A program made the translations under genes and the position numbers. A stretch of 64,000 nucleotides of DNA from Arbacia lixula (Eukaryota; Echinodermata; Echinoidea; Arbacioida; Arbaciidae): assembly GCA_963669155.1 (NCBI GenBank), contig OZ022597.1, positions 8,941,250-9,005,249 on the forward strand, given 5' to 3'. The notes under the pieces are model-generated. The model had not been told where the DNA came from. It made no database searches and was given only the letters and a program-made list of their open reading frames with translations. How positions within the stretch are numbered: position 1 is the stretch's first letter; every line of letters begins with the position of its first letter. Shown piece by piece: positions 24,177 through 37,700 of the stretch.

Positions 24177-25060
24177 TTCAATATTGCTTATGTATATTTC
24201 CAGAAAATCCAGATAAGACTGATTTTATGATCATCACATATCTAATTTCTTTACGTCATTGATCAGTGATAGAAATGTAAATAGATGCTAGTGTTTCAAC
24301 TTAATGCTCATTATTGTTTTCTTTGCTTTTGTTGCAATGTTTTAATATAAATATTTTAATACACTCTTCACCAAACATACTATATTGTTCAATATTACTC
24401 TTATGTATTTCCAGATAATCCAGATTATACAAGTTTCATGATCATTGAACAAATATCACAACTCGTTTGAATTGTCTCTGTTATTTGAATAAGTGATATA
24501 ACTGTAAATGTATGCTAGCGTTTAAACTTCATGCTCACTATTGCTTTCTTTGCTTTTGTTGCATTGTTTTAATGTTAACATTTTAGTACACTCTTCATCA
24601 TACATACTATATCATTCAATATCATTGATATATATTTCTAGATAAATCCACATTGGACAGATTTCATGACCATTTAACACATATCACCTTTTTGATATGT
24701 TCACGTCATTTGATCAGTGATATAACTGTAAATGTATACTAGCGTTTAAACTTGATGCTCACTATTGCTTTCTTTGCTTTTGTTGCATTGTTTTAATGTT
24801 AACATTTTAGTACACTCTTCACCATACATACTATATTATTCAATATCATTAATATATATTTCTAGATAAATCGAGATTGGACAGATTTCATGACCATTTA
24901 ACGCATATCACCTTTTTGATATGTTCACGTCATTTGATCAGTGATATAACTGTAAATATATGCTACCATTTGAATTTTATGCTCACTATTGTTCTTTATG
25001 CTTTTGTTGCATTGTTTCAATGTTAACACTTTAGTACGCCCTTCACCATACATACTAGTG
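24177..25060. repeat. Tandem repeat, four copies of about 225 bp
   Basis: Units begin near 24177, 24387, 24614 and 24838 with TTCAATAT..TATATTTC-AGATAA. Each has GATCAGTGATA, GCTCACTATTG and TTTGCTTTTGTTGCATTGTT in the same order. The two middle-to-last units are most alike. Confidence 0.8.
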
Positions 25061-25864
25061 TTCTGTAATATGTGTGCAAAAATATCATACGAATTTGAAT
25101 ATCATGCAGTTTCCATAGAAGACTTTGGAGCGGTAGGTATGGTGAAGTATGCTCCAATTGTACATGTATATCCAACCAGAAGTATTTGTATTCATACTTT
25201 TTACACCTACTTAATGATTTGGATTTAGATGGCACATGGATTGATTCGTTCAGGTGTGTATCAATAAACCCATCTTCCCTCCATACCAAAATTGTCTAGG
25301 GCTTGCTGTACTTTGCTCACATTAAAGATAATGCAAATATTTCACGTTAATGTGGGATAAACAGAGAGAGAGAAAACAGAGAGAGCGGGAAGAGGGAGCG
25401 AGGGAATAGTAGGGGTAGGAGACAGACGCGTGCATAGCAACGAATCTTTCATCCCTTTCAAGTCAACACCTAATAATGATTTGGATATAATTGGCACACG
25501 GGTTGATTCGGTCAGGCGTGTAGGTAGTTGGATGCAATATTTGATAATAACCTTTCTACGGACTGCATTTCAAAGAAATACAGCTCTTGCACTTCACATA
25601 AATGGAAATTAGTCGTAATGTGATAGATAAACAACTACTAAGCACTTAATTCATGCATTTGTCACTTTTCTGGGATTCTAGTTCGTCAAGTGCATAAAAG
25701 GCACGTAATGCAGAGCTCTGCAGCCGATCTTACTGTTTTATAAAACTAGACTATGCGTGTCTCCTTCGAAAAGACAAGCAGTGGCTACCCTTTAATTCTC
25801 AGAACACCTAAAAACACCTAAAAGCATTGACTCAATTGATAAATTTAAGGTCGCTTTAATAACG

Positions 25865-26740
25865 CACGGATCTAAGATCATATGTATGCATTATCCTTGA
25901 GACCCATCACATCTTATATCCTGAGTCTTGCACTTGCGCATAAATTACCGTATTACCGTATGTTTATGTTTCCCTTACCCATATATGGCAATTGTGGCAA
26001 TTTATTTGACTGTTTCATGTTTACCCTTTAATCTTGAAATAATAATCTCCGTCCTCAATCATGTGTAAAGGTTTTCTTGGTATATTTCTTAGGTTAGTGA
26101 CGGAGTGATGAATGCAGATTCAATTACATTTATATCACCCCTAGGAAATAGTAAATCACATTTTAATGCTTAAAGATAATTATTTCCACGGATCTAAGAT
26201 CATATGTATGCATTCTCCTTGAGATCCATCACATCTTATATCCAGAGTCGTGTATTTACGGATGAATTACCGTACTGCCGTATAACCGTATGCTTATGTT
26301 TCGCTTACCCATTTATGGCAATTCTGGCAATTTATTTGATTGTCTCATGTTTACCCTTTAAATATATGTTTATGTTTACCCTTTAATGTTGAAATAATGA
26401 TCTCCGTCCTCAATCATGTGCATAATTTGTAAAGGTTTTCTTGGTATATTTCTTAGTTTAGTAATAGTGTGATGAATGCAGATTCAATTACATTCATATC
26501 ACCCATAGGAAATAGTAAATCACATTGTAATGTTATAGATAATTATGTACAGTGTATCCGTTACCCATAAATGCCAATTATGGCAATTTATTTGATTTTT
26601 TTATGTTTACCCTTTAATATATGTTTATGTTTACCCTTTAATCTTGAAATAATGATCTCCGTCCATCATCATGTGTATAATTTGTTAAGTTTTTTCTTGA
26701 AATAATGATCTGCGTCCATTATGTACAGAATCTCCGTTAC
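25865..26740. repeat. Tandem repeat, about 323-bp unit (two full copies and a part)
   Basis: ACGGATCTAAGATCATATGT occurs at 25865 and 26188, followed by matching sequence with ATGGCAATT-TGGCAATTTA and CTTGAAATAATGATCTCCGT. A third, shortened unit starts near 26545. Confidence 0.75.
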
Positions 26741-26784
26741 CCATTCCAATGTTTATACAGGTTTATATATAATTATGCATAGTG

Positions 26785-26911
26785 TAAAGTCACACGTAAT
26801 TCGGCCTACGGGCCGCGAAGTGTTTCTGTTTTGCATTGTTGTTGTTGTTTTATCCCAATAAACCATTATCTATCTATCCATCTATCTATCTATCTACCTA
26901 TCTATCTATAA
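26785..26911 (+). mobile_element. Probable LINE/SINE 3' tail ending in (TCTA)n
   Basis: A short GC-richer stretch (CGGCCTACGGGCCG palindrome), then a TTG-repeat, TTTTATCCCAATAAACC and a TCTA microsatellite from about 26867. Non-LTR elements often end in such tails; no coding part is visible. Confidence 0.35.
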
Positions 26912-27429
26912 ATTAATATGACGTAATCTGTGTGAAAAAAGCCTGGTGTACAAAGATTTTCTGTACATAATAAGAAAAAACACATCATCAATGCATGGTT
27001 GTAGAAAGTCCCCCTACCCACCACAAAATACATATGAACAGAATAGTATCTCGAAATGTTTTAATTCTTCCTTTGCTTTTTGCTTTTTTCCCCCACGTTT
27101 CTTGATTATTATTGTCACTCAGCCAGTAAGGTTCCAATATCATGTATTGCGACTACTTTCAAATGTATATTTTGATTGAATCCAAAAGATGATGTAATTC
27201 GAAGTAATTCGCCCAATTGTTTTCGATAGTTGATCAATTGTAATGTTTCATCAAAAACGACTTTGTGTCCTGGTCAAAAGTTTAAGTGGTGCCAGGCGCC
27301 TTTTTTGTATTTTCCCCAGGTATCGTCGTAACATTGTTTATCGTTTAATATCAATAAACCAATCTGCAATCCATATCAATATTGTCTATCGCTTGCTGTA
27401 CTTTGGTCACGTTGATAGGTGATGAACAG

Positions 27430-27482
27430 AGAGAGGAAAGAAAGAGAGAGGGAGAGAGAGAGAGAGAGGGGGGGGGGGGAGG
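27430..27482. repeat. (GA)n plus G-run
   Basis: GA tract ending in about ten G. A shorter GA/G tract occurs at 25365-25400 next to matching flanking sequence (CAATAAACC...TTGTCTA..GCTTGCTGTACTTTG), so the two are old duplicates. Confidence 0.85.
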
Positions 27483-30224
27483 GAAGGCTGAAAGTGTGTG
27501 ACAGACGCAAGCATAGCAGCAATTCTTTTATCTAAGGAAAAAGGATTCCACAACACTGGACAATCATATTTACTACATTCTTGCGAATATATACAGTTAT
27601 TAAATTTATTACATGTAAGAAAAACATGTTTACGACTAGTATTGTGGGGGTGCATATCATTGTTAACTGTATTACCTGGTCAATGATTGGAGGAACAAAC
27701 AGCAGTTGATACAGACGGAAAATGTGCAATATACAAGTTAATGTGCATTAAGAAGAGATAGATAAGACACAGACCACCCACCGAATGGGAGGATATATAA
27801 ACAAAATAGTAGTCATGAACTTTCATGATCATAGTAGTCATGTTGTTTTTTAAACTTTAATTTTCTTTAAAAAAAATTGTTTTTCTGAAGGCCAGATAAT
27901 TGCTTCCATAATCTATACCTAAAAAATATTCTTTTACTTAAAGTGTTCAGTACAACTGAAATAATTCGTGGCGAGTCACATAACTAGTCCTTGGCATTCA
28001 TAACATTTTTGATATGTTAATCCGTCCATATTAGGCGACTTTCATCAACCTACGTGGATGAGCTTTAATACACTTGCCTTGTTTTATATGCTCTAATCAA
28101 GCATATGCATATAGTCACTACTGTTTTATGGCTTATCTCGCATTATATGGTATGATGCAATAATCAATATGGTACTAAATAAGGGTAAAAATGCATGTTT
28201 GCACTCCAAGGGCTTATCACACTTAGTTACCCAAGTCAGCAAAGATTGGAGATATATTAATCATGTTTGGGATTATTACAATATAAAAAGGATACGTGCT
28301 TGTGATTTTAAGTATTTTTATGTGCGCTGTGGAAGTAGAGAGAACGAAAGAGAAAGACAGAGTTTATGGAGAGAACGTACTGTCTGACACCATTGTTCTT
28401 CTTGCTCACATGCGACATAACTACGAAAAAACATTGAATAAATGACAAGCATAAACATGACTGTTGATTGCAATTCCGAATATATTTTCCTCAATAAGCA
28501 GAGCAAGCAATAAAAACATGGTAAAAGTTTTAGATAGTCTTTGATTCAAGCTTATCAAGATTGATAAAATACAGAAACAGAAATGACATCCCATCAAAGT
28601 TGTTAAGCGATTATGCAAAATCGTAAATAACTCATCAAACCCAAATGACTATTCATGTTTACTTTTGCAAATGAAAATATATTCCAAGTCGTCTAAAGAG
28701 AGGGGTATAAGCGCGAACTTTCAGATAGTGTACGTTTACAAGCTTTATTATCATCGAATTCCTTTGAGTGTCTTAAAGTTGGCAAAATAAATGTTGATAA
28801 AGGCATATGAAAGTGAAATTACGAAGTACAACAAAACGCAATAGTAAACAACATATAAATGTGATGTTTAAAACGGGCAAACCAAGCGAATATTAATGAT
28901 TGCTTATATTATAACCAGCTGTTTCCTTCCCCTCCCGGTGGTTCTGAAATTCGAAAAATGGAGTAAGGCTGTGATACATCAGTTTTCAAGGCATATATAC
29001 TATGGTTAGATCATATTGCAGAAGATAAAGAAGTATTTAACGTTGCATACATGACAATACATGCGCTTTGATATTGTTTATACATAAAGCTATATAGGCG
29101 CTTGTAAACTTGATCAACTTTGCATATCAAAAGTGGACATTATCAAACGTATTATAAACTCCTTAGGGTTAACCTCACACCTACAGTCAACTTATATTTC
29201 TCTTCTTATCTGTAATCAACATCTGTTCTTCATTTTCACAAAATAATATTGAGTGCAAGAGAGTGGAATCAACGCACTCACAATATCTTACCATGTACTG
29301 GCGAATTTGTCCAAATAATTTTCTTACAGTAGAGAATCATTCTTAGTGTGTAATACAGTTTCGCTCATTCTTCGTGCATTTACATAACTACACACAGTCT
29401 AAAGTTTATTTAGCATTTATCCACCAACCAATTACTTTACATATGAATTTCACGAGATTCCATGTTGTTGAAGCATTTAACGTAAACTATTATGCTTTGT
29501 ATTTGTTCATATGCAACTTCAAATCTTGATGAACACTAGTGCATTTTACCATAAATGGATGAAGTTTGTGATATGTTTACCTATTTTTTTTAAGAACCTA
29601 CATCACAATCTATCAGCGCTAAGTAATGGGCATTAAACATTGATATAAATTGATATATGCAGTGCAATAATTTTAAATAAGAAATAAAGGTAAATTAGTA
29701 ATAATGGAATAAAGAGAAGCAGGAAATAGATGCGAAGTGCAAAATACTTACAAATCATGAGAATTTAGGAATGTTAAGTAGTACAAATGGTTCGAGCTTC
29801 TAATGTGTTTGGGCTGTGATCAATAAATTTCTACTGTTACTCATTGATTAAAAGTATGTAAATTTTACGACGATTCAAAAGTTAACTTTGAGTTGTGAAG
29901 ACCCAAAGTCTGTTAACGTGAAACTGAATCATGGATTTGAATACTCTGAATAAATATATGAAATGTTAGAATCATCATTGAAATGATAGGTGAGCGAAAA
30001 CTACCAGTCGTGGGTGGTTCACAAATGTTGTTTGGTGCCGTCAAAACATTTCACTGGGAGTAAAATAATGAACTCCATTCAATGTACACACACAACCACA
30101 CACGATCTAGGATTGAATAACAAATATTTTCATAAGCGTTCATTGTGATTAATTTGTTTACAACACTTTCGTTTATGAAACGAGTAAACTTCAATATTTG
30201 TTCACATTGACTAATTTCATATAT

Positions 30225-30297
30225 AAAGGGATTAGTGTTCAGCTGTTTTATAACTTGCATGATGCAAGTTATAAAACAGCTGAACACTAATCCCTTT
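30225..30297. repeat. Perfect palindrome, 36-bp arms
   Basis: 30225-30260 and 30262-30297 are exact reverse complements around one G at 30261 (arms start AAAGGGATTAGTGTTCAGCT). The left arm lies where sister repeat units have a related single-copy sequence. Confidence 0.92.
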
Positions 30298-31443
30298 TCC
30301 ATCTGCATTCTACCATATATAGACAATCTTGTTTGTGATATGATTACCTTGGAAGCCAATAAGCTGACCGAACCTACATCGTTTTATATACATCTATCCG
30401 AACAAAACACACGTGAACGATATAAAATATTAAGTACGATGAATGGATATATGGAGTACAATGATCTTAAAAGGACTTAGAAATGGGTGATACTGGAATA
30501 TAACAAAGCAGGATAAAAATATGAAGTCAGAATAGGGTTACAAACTAGAGGTGAAATGAGGTGTTAAACCTCGATTGATGTTATGGTTTTAGCTCGTAGT
30601 TTGGTGCCGTAAGCCATTAATCGGGGATACAATTGTACTTCACTACATGTTTGTTTGTATTTACACAGGAACAAAATACATCATATTTGATTTTAATGAG
30701 CGTTCATTGTGACTTCTGATTATTAAACTAGTAATGTGCAATATTTGTTCATAAACGATTTATAATCTAGCTGAACACCCAGTTCTATTTCCATCTGCAT
30801 TCTACCATACATGGACAATTTTGTTTGTAATATGACTATCTTGGAAACCAATGAGTTGAAAGAACTTACATAATTTTATGTACAACATATATTAGAACTA
30901 AACACGTGAACGATAAGGATTGAGTAAGAAAATGAATTTGAATGACTTAAAAGTAAATGAGTAATACGGGAATATAGAAAAGCTGGAGACATGAAGTGCA
31001 AAATATGAACAAATTTGTAGTACAGTTGGTACAGGCATACAAGTGTTTGGGCTGTGATCAAGTAAACCCCCACTGTTACTTATTGAAATCACAATGTCAC
31101 AATTACCATAAATCAAAAGTTAACTTGAGTTGTGAAAACTCAAAGTTTGTTAAGGTGAAAACAATTCGTGGCTTTAAATACTTAACGTGAATTTGAAATG
31201 TTAGAATCACCATCGAAATTATAGTTTAGCGAAAACTACGAGTCGTGGGTAGTTCGCACTTGTAGTTTGGTGGCGTAAAGACATTTAATCGGGAGTAAAA
31301 TAATGAATTCGATTTCATGTATATACATAACCACACACGATCTAGGATTGAATAACCAACATTAAACGAATTCCATGAGCATCCATTGTGATTTCTTTTG
31401 TTAAAGCATTTGAATTTATTAAAATGGTATGCTATAATATTTG

Positions 31444-31449
31444 TTTATT
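31444..31449 (-). promoter_or_regulatory. Poly(A) signal candidate, RPTP gene
   Basis: AATAAA on the minus strand 168 nt past the stop codon; another lies at 31415-31420. Confidence 0.4.
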
Positions 31450-31616
31450 TCTTACTTAAAATCTTGCCGAACACCAAATACATTTACACCTGCAGTCTAT
31501 CATAAATGGACGATTGTTTTGCGTTATGATCACCTTAGTTCAATTGAAGTTGTAAGAACACCATTATTTAGGGGTGGGGTGGTGACTGCGGACAAGCACC
31601 TCGACAAGGTCAACGA

Positions 31617-31736
31617 TTACATCGTACACTCGAGGAGCTTGTTATCAACATCCGTGTCGTTGGCTGAGTTGTCCAATGTCTCGTTGTTCAGCGTCACTAG
31701 CTCCATCACACAGTCATGAATGAAGATGTATTGTTT
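31617..31736 (-). CDS. RPTP terminal exon: end of PTP domain and short tail
   Basis: Acceptor [27 protein letters not shown], then a short Asn/Asp-rich tail ending LLECTM and TAA (31617-31619). Past the domain there are only about 27 residues and no tyrosine, unlike vertebrate R3 receptors, whose tails carry a phosphorylated Tyr. Confidence 0.88.
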   Translation of the reverse strand, partial: KQYIFIHDCVMELVTLNNETLDNSANDTDVDNKLLECTM

Positions 31737-34700
31737 CTAAACACAGATACAATGGTTAAGGGGGAAGGAGTTAGTCATCTTAATCATAACCTTTAAAGCA
31801 CGTTAAATTACAATACATAATACATATATTTCTAGATAATTGAACTTGCACAAAAGAATGTATGGCAATATTTCAACATCGTAGATTATAAAGGCGAGTG
31901 AACCATGACTGCACCCATTACGATTAACCAATCAGAGGTGTAACACGCGATCTGTTACCTTGGCTACAGCATTCAAATCCCCCAAAAATATTTCTTTAAA
32001 CTTCTATATGCCAGATAACCTGTTGCTTTATGGGATGTCTGTATAGTCCTTATGAATAAATACATGTGGCACATTAAAAGCACTAATCCGTTCATATGTC
32101 AATGTAGCCTAACTACAATGATCGACTTTTTTCGCAGTTTATAAACCCGCCCTAAAACATAAGTGGTACATGAGGGCGATGAGAGAGTACAACTGAAATA
32201 CCTCTGTCTGGACCATGTAGTTCCTCTGCATTCTCATCTCACACACCATACTGAAGATATCGATGAAATCGTTGTCTTTGATGTGCTGGATGAATCGATC
32301 GAGAACAATGAAGACACCAGTTCTCCCAACGCCAGCACTGTATAAACAACATACATTTTTTAAACCCCCATCTTAATGGTCATCAAAATAATGATGAACA
32401 AATTGGAAGTACTACAGATTATTTTACAAATTTTTTTTACAAAAGCCTACCGTCGATACAGTATGACACGGAAACCCTAAAAGGTCAAATACAAACCCAA
32501 TGCAAAGTAATCAGCAAGGAGATAAAATCAGTTATTAAAAACATGACAATAAAATATACCTCAATACTAAAAAGGACGAGAGGCAGCCGCAGACAGGGGT
32601 GTCACAACCCGATAGTAATTACGTACACCCTGATTTTGTTTTTGTTGAATTTGTTTAAGCCTGGAGGGCACTTCTTTACATACTTAAAGATTCTTTTTAC
32701 AAGGAAAGGGTAGTAGTTGAAGGGGGGGGGGGTAGTAGTGTCCTACCTGCAGTGCACAACAACGGGTGTAGTAGTGGATTCCATCTTGATGTGTCGCCTC
32801 ACTGACTTGACAAAATCAATGAATGACCAGCAGGAATCAGGGACGCCATGGTCGGGCCAAGCCGTGAATTGGTACTGAGTCACCCTGCGTTTCATGTCAT
32901 CCTGTATATTGTTTAAAGAAAAGTATTAGTATGCATGTAGTCTGAAAATTATATGGAAAAACTTTCTCGAGTTACTTCATATAACTGTTGCACACGCAAG
33001 AGGTGATGGGCATTGGATCGGCGCTTCGTAAAATGGCACACGAAATCACCACAGCCCCCCTCCCCGTGCTGTTACGGAGCCTGTACTGGAGGACAAGCTT
33101 TTTTGTACCCATAATCGTACAGATCTTAAAGGTATATACCCAACAAACCTCACCCAATATACATAATCGACATGACGTACCATTACATCGTAAATCTTTT
33201 TAACATCGATGAAAGAATAGGCATACAATTTATCGTCAATTTATAAAGGGAACATTTTAAAATAGAATGTCATAATTACCTTGATGAGTACGAAGTCCCT
33301 GGTAATGTAATCCCCATGATTTTGAACAGAGTGAACAGAAACCTGTATGGAGCCGTAGGGTTGAGTGGAATATGTCTCTTCCGGCCAATACTGGTGGCAC
33401 TTTTCCTGCAAAAAAATATAACATATGATTTTTAGTAGGACGCTTCCATTCAGTCATAACCAGTATCGTCAAGAGGTCTTCATTTGAAATATTGTACAAT
33501 TTTATAATGAAATTTCTTCATGAGACTTCATGATCAAATTTTGTCAACATTGCAAATTTATAGCGATAGGGGAATGTAAAATGTGTTTGGTGCAAAAAAG
33601 GGTGATCAAGTTCTTATTGTTTTAATTCTTTTCCACAAAGTATTGGAAATAGACAGTGTTGATATCCTTATAAGAAGCAAAGCAACACATTAAACAGTTC
33701 ATTGGAGCATAGCGATTTTGAAATTTACAACGTGTCTGGATAATCAAAATTTCATGTTTTAATTTGTCAAAACTTGCAGCTAAATCATAGCTAAAAATAT
33801 TTCCTTTTGAACATAAATAACTATCAACCTTATGTCCTTCAACGAGTTTTGTGAGCATGACAATTGTTGTAGATTTTCGTTCCCATATCATCCTCCACAT
33901 ATCGGCGACCGTGTTTGGTAGAGGTCCTTGGCACGAGATAAACTCTCTCGGAGAGTTATATCCAGGAATGTAGCTTGCATTGATGTAGTCCGTATCTGGC
34001 TCATCGTTCAAGGCGCCAAGCTTCACGCGGCAGTGCTCATCTGGGTGACATAAAATTAAAACGATATCATTTTCCTGGCTTATAACTAAAGCTGCTCTCG
34101 TTGGATGAACCACGAACACTTTAGGAACCTCAACTGCATGAACAATGTCACCAAAAATTATTGAATATTTTGCGTATCATAACCAAGTACTGGGTAAAAT
34201 GTACGGAACAAAAGTTAAATGGTCTACATGTATTCACAATTCCTAGATTAACAAAAATAGGAGGACCATCTACTTGTCTAATTTAGTACATCCATATCAA
34301 CCTTCTTGATTCAAAATATTTTTTACACATATTTACATAAAGACAGCTTGGTATGCTTATATGAAACCAACAAGCCTTTGATGTTTCATAGTCCGGAATC
34401 TGAGTTCACAAGAGCCAGAACATTCATCAGAAAGGTAAACAATATAAACTGGAACTTACATGGTAAGATGTTGGTGAACCTGTTCTTTGCAACATTCAGT
34501 TCTAGCTTGCCAGATATTATATCCTGATCTTTTCCAACATGAAGCACCTCCTGCAAAAGATAAAACAAATATTATAATGAGGATACTCCAATATTGCATT
34601 ACCAGAGTCAAAATGTAGCATTATATTACAAAATTCTTTGAGTGGGGATTTAAACAGAAAACAATAATACAGACAAGTCAAAGAAGGGTGCAAATGCAAC

Positions 34701-37700
34701 ATTGTTATTTTCTAAATATTATACTGTGTACAGTTCATGTTAATGTACCATTGTACCATTTATGTACCATTAATGTTAACTCTTTGTTACGGACATACCT
34801 CATATTCCTCGGCGAATTTGTATTCTGAGTCAGCCTTGAGCCGCTGATAATGCGCCTCGAAATCTTGTAGCAGAACGGGCCTGAAAAAAAATCAAATTAC
34901 ATTACATGTGTATTCATACTTATCAATTCCCACAATCCCTTATTCGCTCCAGTGTTAAAGCAAAACCCTATTAGTTAGAGAGTCACGTGTGTGCTGCAAC
35001 ACACAAGAATTAATAACACATAATATCGTGTGTGTTATTCTACGGCTTCGCCAATGTGAACCAGTGATGAGAAATACGTTGATTAAAGATCACAAAGGTT
35101 CCCAAGAGAAAAAATCTTATACGATGTATTCATTACTGCCTTACTTTGAAAAATTCTTCTTGTGCATCCCGGTGCTCCGTGCCCGGGTGATTGGTTTTGG
35201 TATAACAGGCATTTCATGCAGGTCTTCCACATATGCCACATTCTCATGACCACCATATCTGTAAAAACAGAAAAAAATACGACTTCTCGTTTCACAGTAC
35301 TAACATACATATGATAGAAGCAATTAACGCCACTCGAAAGAAAGAAAATGATCGAAAGTGAACTTATCAAGTTAACTTATAAAGAATAACATACAGCAAT
35401 GCATTGGATAAATGAATTTCGTATCGTGGTATAGAGTCTAGTACTCTAAGACTCTCTCATTTCTCAAAGGAAGCTTAAGAAGAAATCGCGAATGATAACA
35501 CTACTGCAGCTAGATTCGTTTAAAGAATAGTTTGGTTTTGGAATTTTCCTTACAGCCTGACAGCTAGGCTAGTATGCGTCGTTCGCAAAACAGCACAGGG
35601 TCGACATTACAGTCTTTCTGATTGGTCAACGCGAGTTTGACATTAGAGACACCACCAGTGGTGCCGATATCCTCTCTCTTTTGAATATTTCCCATAGGAA
35701 ATAGAATTAATTCATGTATACAGTTTAATGGCACTTTTTTTACGTATTTCCAAACTTGCCCTTGACTTGATCTTGTTCGTCGTCGCAAAAAGACAATTCC
35801 TACACAAGCGAAGATAATGAATGCAGCTGACACCGACACCGCTATGATGATTATAGTCGTGGAATGTGATTCATCTGTTCATAAAAGGAGAATGATTAGT
35901 GTTAAACGTGGTTATGCATCAACATCTGCAAAATTTGCTTATCACAACATCTAGCGCTATAATTACTTACAAAAACATATCATTGGGTTTAATCAATATA
36001 CTTCGTGGCATCGTTTTTGTGTGTAAATAATCAGGTCACTAGATGATATCACTTAAGATCATGTTGCATCATTTAAATGTCATAATCATAGTCATCGATC
36101 CTTAACCGATCGTTAATCGATAATCACTACATCCTCCATAATGTCCGACACCAATCTACATGAACTTTTGAAGATATGATTTAGATAGTCTCGTGAATGT
36201 AATGCACACAAAAATGTGCTTATCACAACATCTAACGCTATAATTACTTACAAAACATATCATTGGGTTTAATCAATATACTTGGTGGCATCGTTTTTGT
36301 GTGTAAATAATCAGGTCACTAGATGATATCACTTAAGATCATGTTGCATCATTTAAATGTCATAATCATAGTCATCGATCCTTAACCGATCGTTAATCGA
36401 TAATCACTACATCCTCCATAATGTCCGACACCAATCTACATGAACTTTTGAAGATATGATTTAGATAGTCTCGTGAATGTAATGCACACAAAAATGTGCT
36501 TATCACAACATCTAACGCTATAATTACTTACAAAACATATCATTGGGTTTAATCAATATACTTGGTGGCATCGTTTTTGTGTGTAAATAATCAGGTCACT
36601 AGATGATATCACTTAAGATCATGTTGCATCATTTAAATGTCATAATCATAGTCATCGATCCCCAACCGATCGATAATCGATAATCACTACATCCTCCATA
36701 ATGTCCGACACCAATCTGCATGAACTTTTGAAGATATGATTTAGATAATCTCGTGAATGTAATGCACACAAAAATGTGAGTAAAAATCTACTTAAAATGT
36801 TTACCTTTGTCTGTTTCGAGCGGTCCAAAGTTACCCGATACCACAGGTCCAATGTCGTTGTATGCTTTGAAAGAGTAACTAGAAATTTTAAAACAAGAAG
36901 AATCCAATTTATGTCAATGATAGCATAGATTATAGAGAAAGTAGGAATGATTCTATTAGGGATAATGATAACAAGTACATAACTCTGATTGTTAATGGTA
37001 GCAGTACAGCTAATTGATACATCTATCATGTCTATATGCCAACAAAGAAACCGACATATCAATTGAAATAAAATAAGTACAAGCTTCATATTAGCTCCAC
37101 ATGTAACGGAAAAACTACCATTCTATCATATTTCTGAAAGTCACAATGCACGAAATCACAATGACAGTGAAAGTGTTTTGCACTTTTACAATCAGTCGTG
37201 AAATGAGGATCCCTGCACAAAATGATATCTACATAACTATAGAGGTCCCATGAGCAACTTCTTATTTTTGATAGTCAGTCTTCTACAACTTTAACAGCTT
37301 TATTTATAACTATTTTCTAATGGAATGTGTTGATTGCCATTTAAACCAAATTGTGAGGTGGCGAATGAGAGAGAGAGAGAGAGATAGAGAGCAAGGAGAA
37401 ATATGAGAGGGCAAGAACTCACTAGTATTTCGTATTCTCTTTCAAATGCCCATTGCAGTAGTCGTTGATTTCGACATCGTAACATTCCTGAACGCCAATT
37501 TCGATGAGGAACGGAGCGGTGTTTGTCAAACCAGAGGCAGAAGGTTCGTCTTCATGTTTTGAATAAAAAAAGATGGTAACATTATTACTTAGGCGTTATT
37601 GATTCAATCAATACAAATCAGGCTTGGTAATTAGAGAATTTACAGGATATTTAGTTTTATCAGCATTTCGTTTTATATTTCTAGTACATACCGATGCTGA

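Larger units (their letters stand above)
22668..31440. other. Intergenic region between the two convergent genes
   Basis: AT-rich, mostly local tandem repeats and one LINE-like tail. No exon with flanking splice sites or recognisable protein was found on either strand. Confidence 0.6.
29400..31540. repeat. Degenerate tandem repeat, units of about 490-750 bp
   Basis: Four related blocks, recognised by TGAACAC...ATTCTACCATA-AT-GACAA near 29526, 30277, 30769 and 31462, and by TAGTTTGGTG-CGTAA and CACACGATCTAGGATTGAAT between them. The last reaches into the RPTP 3' untranslated region. Confidence 0.65.

Noticed and set aside
26862-26911. TCTA tract as a CRISPR-like or regulatory array
   Set aside because: Simple tetranucleotide repeat with no unique spacers.
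37300-37485. 61-residue frame on -
   Set aside because: Overlaps a real RPTP exon in another frame and a GA tract.
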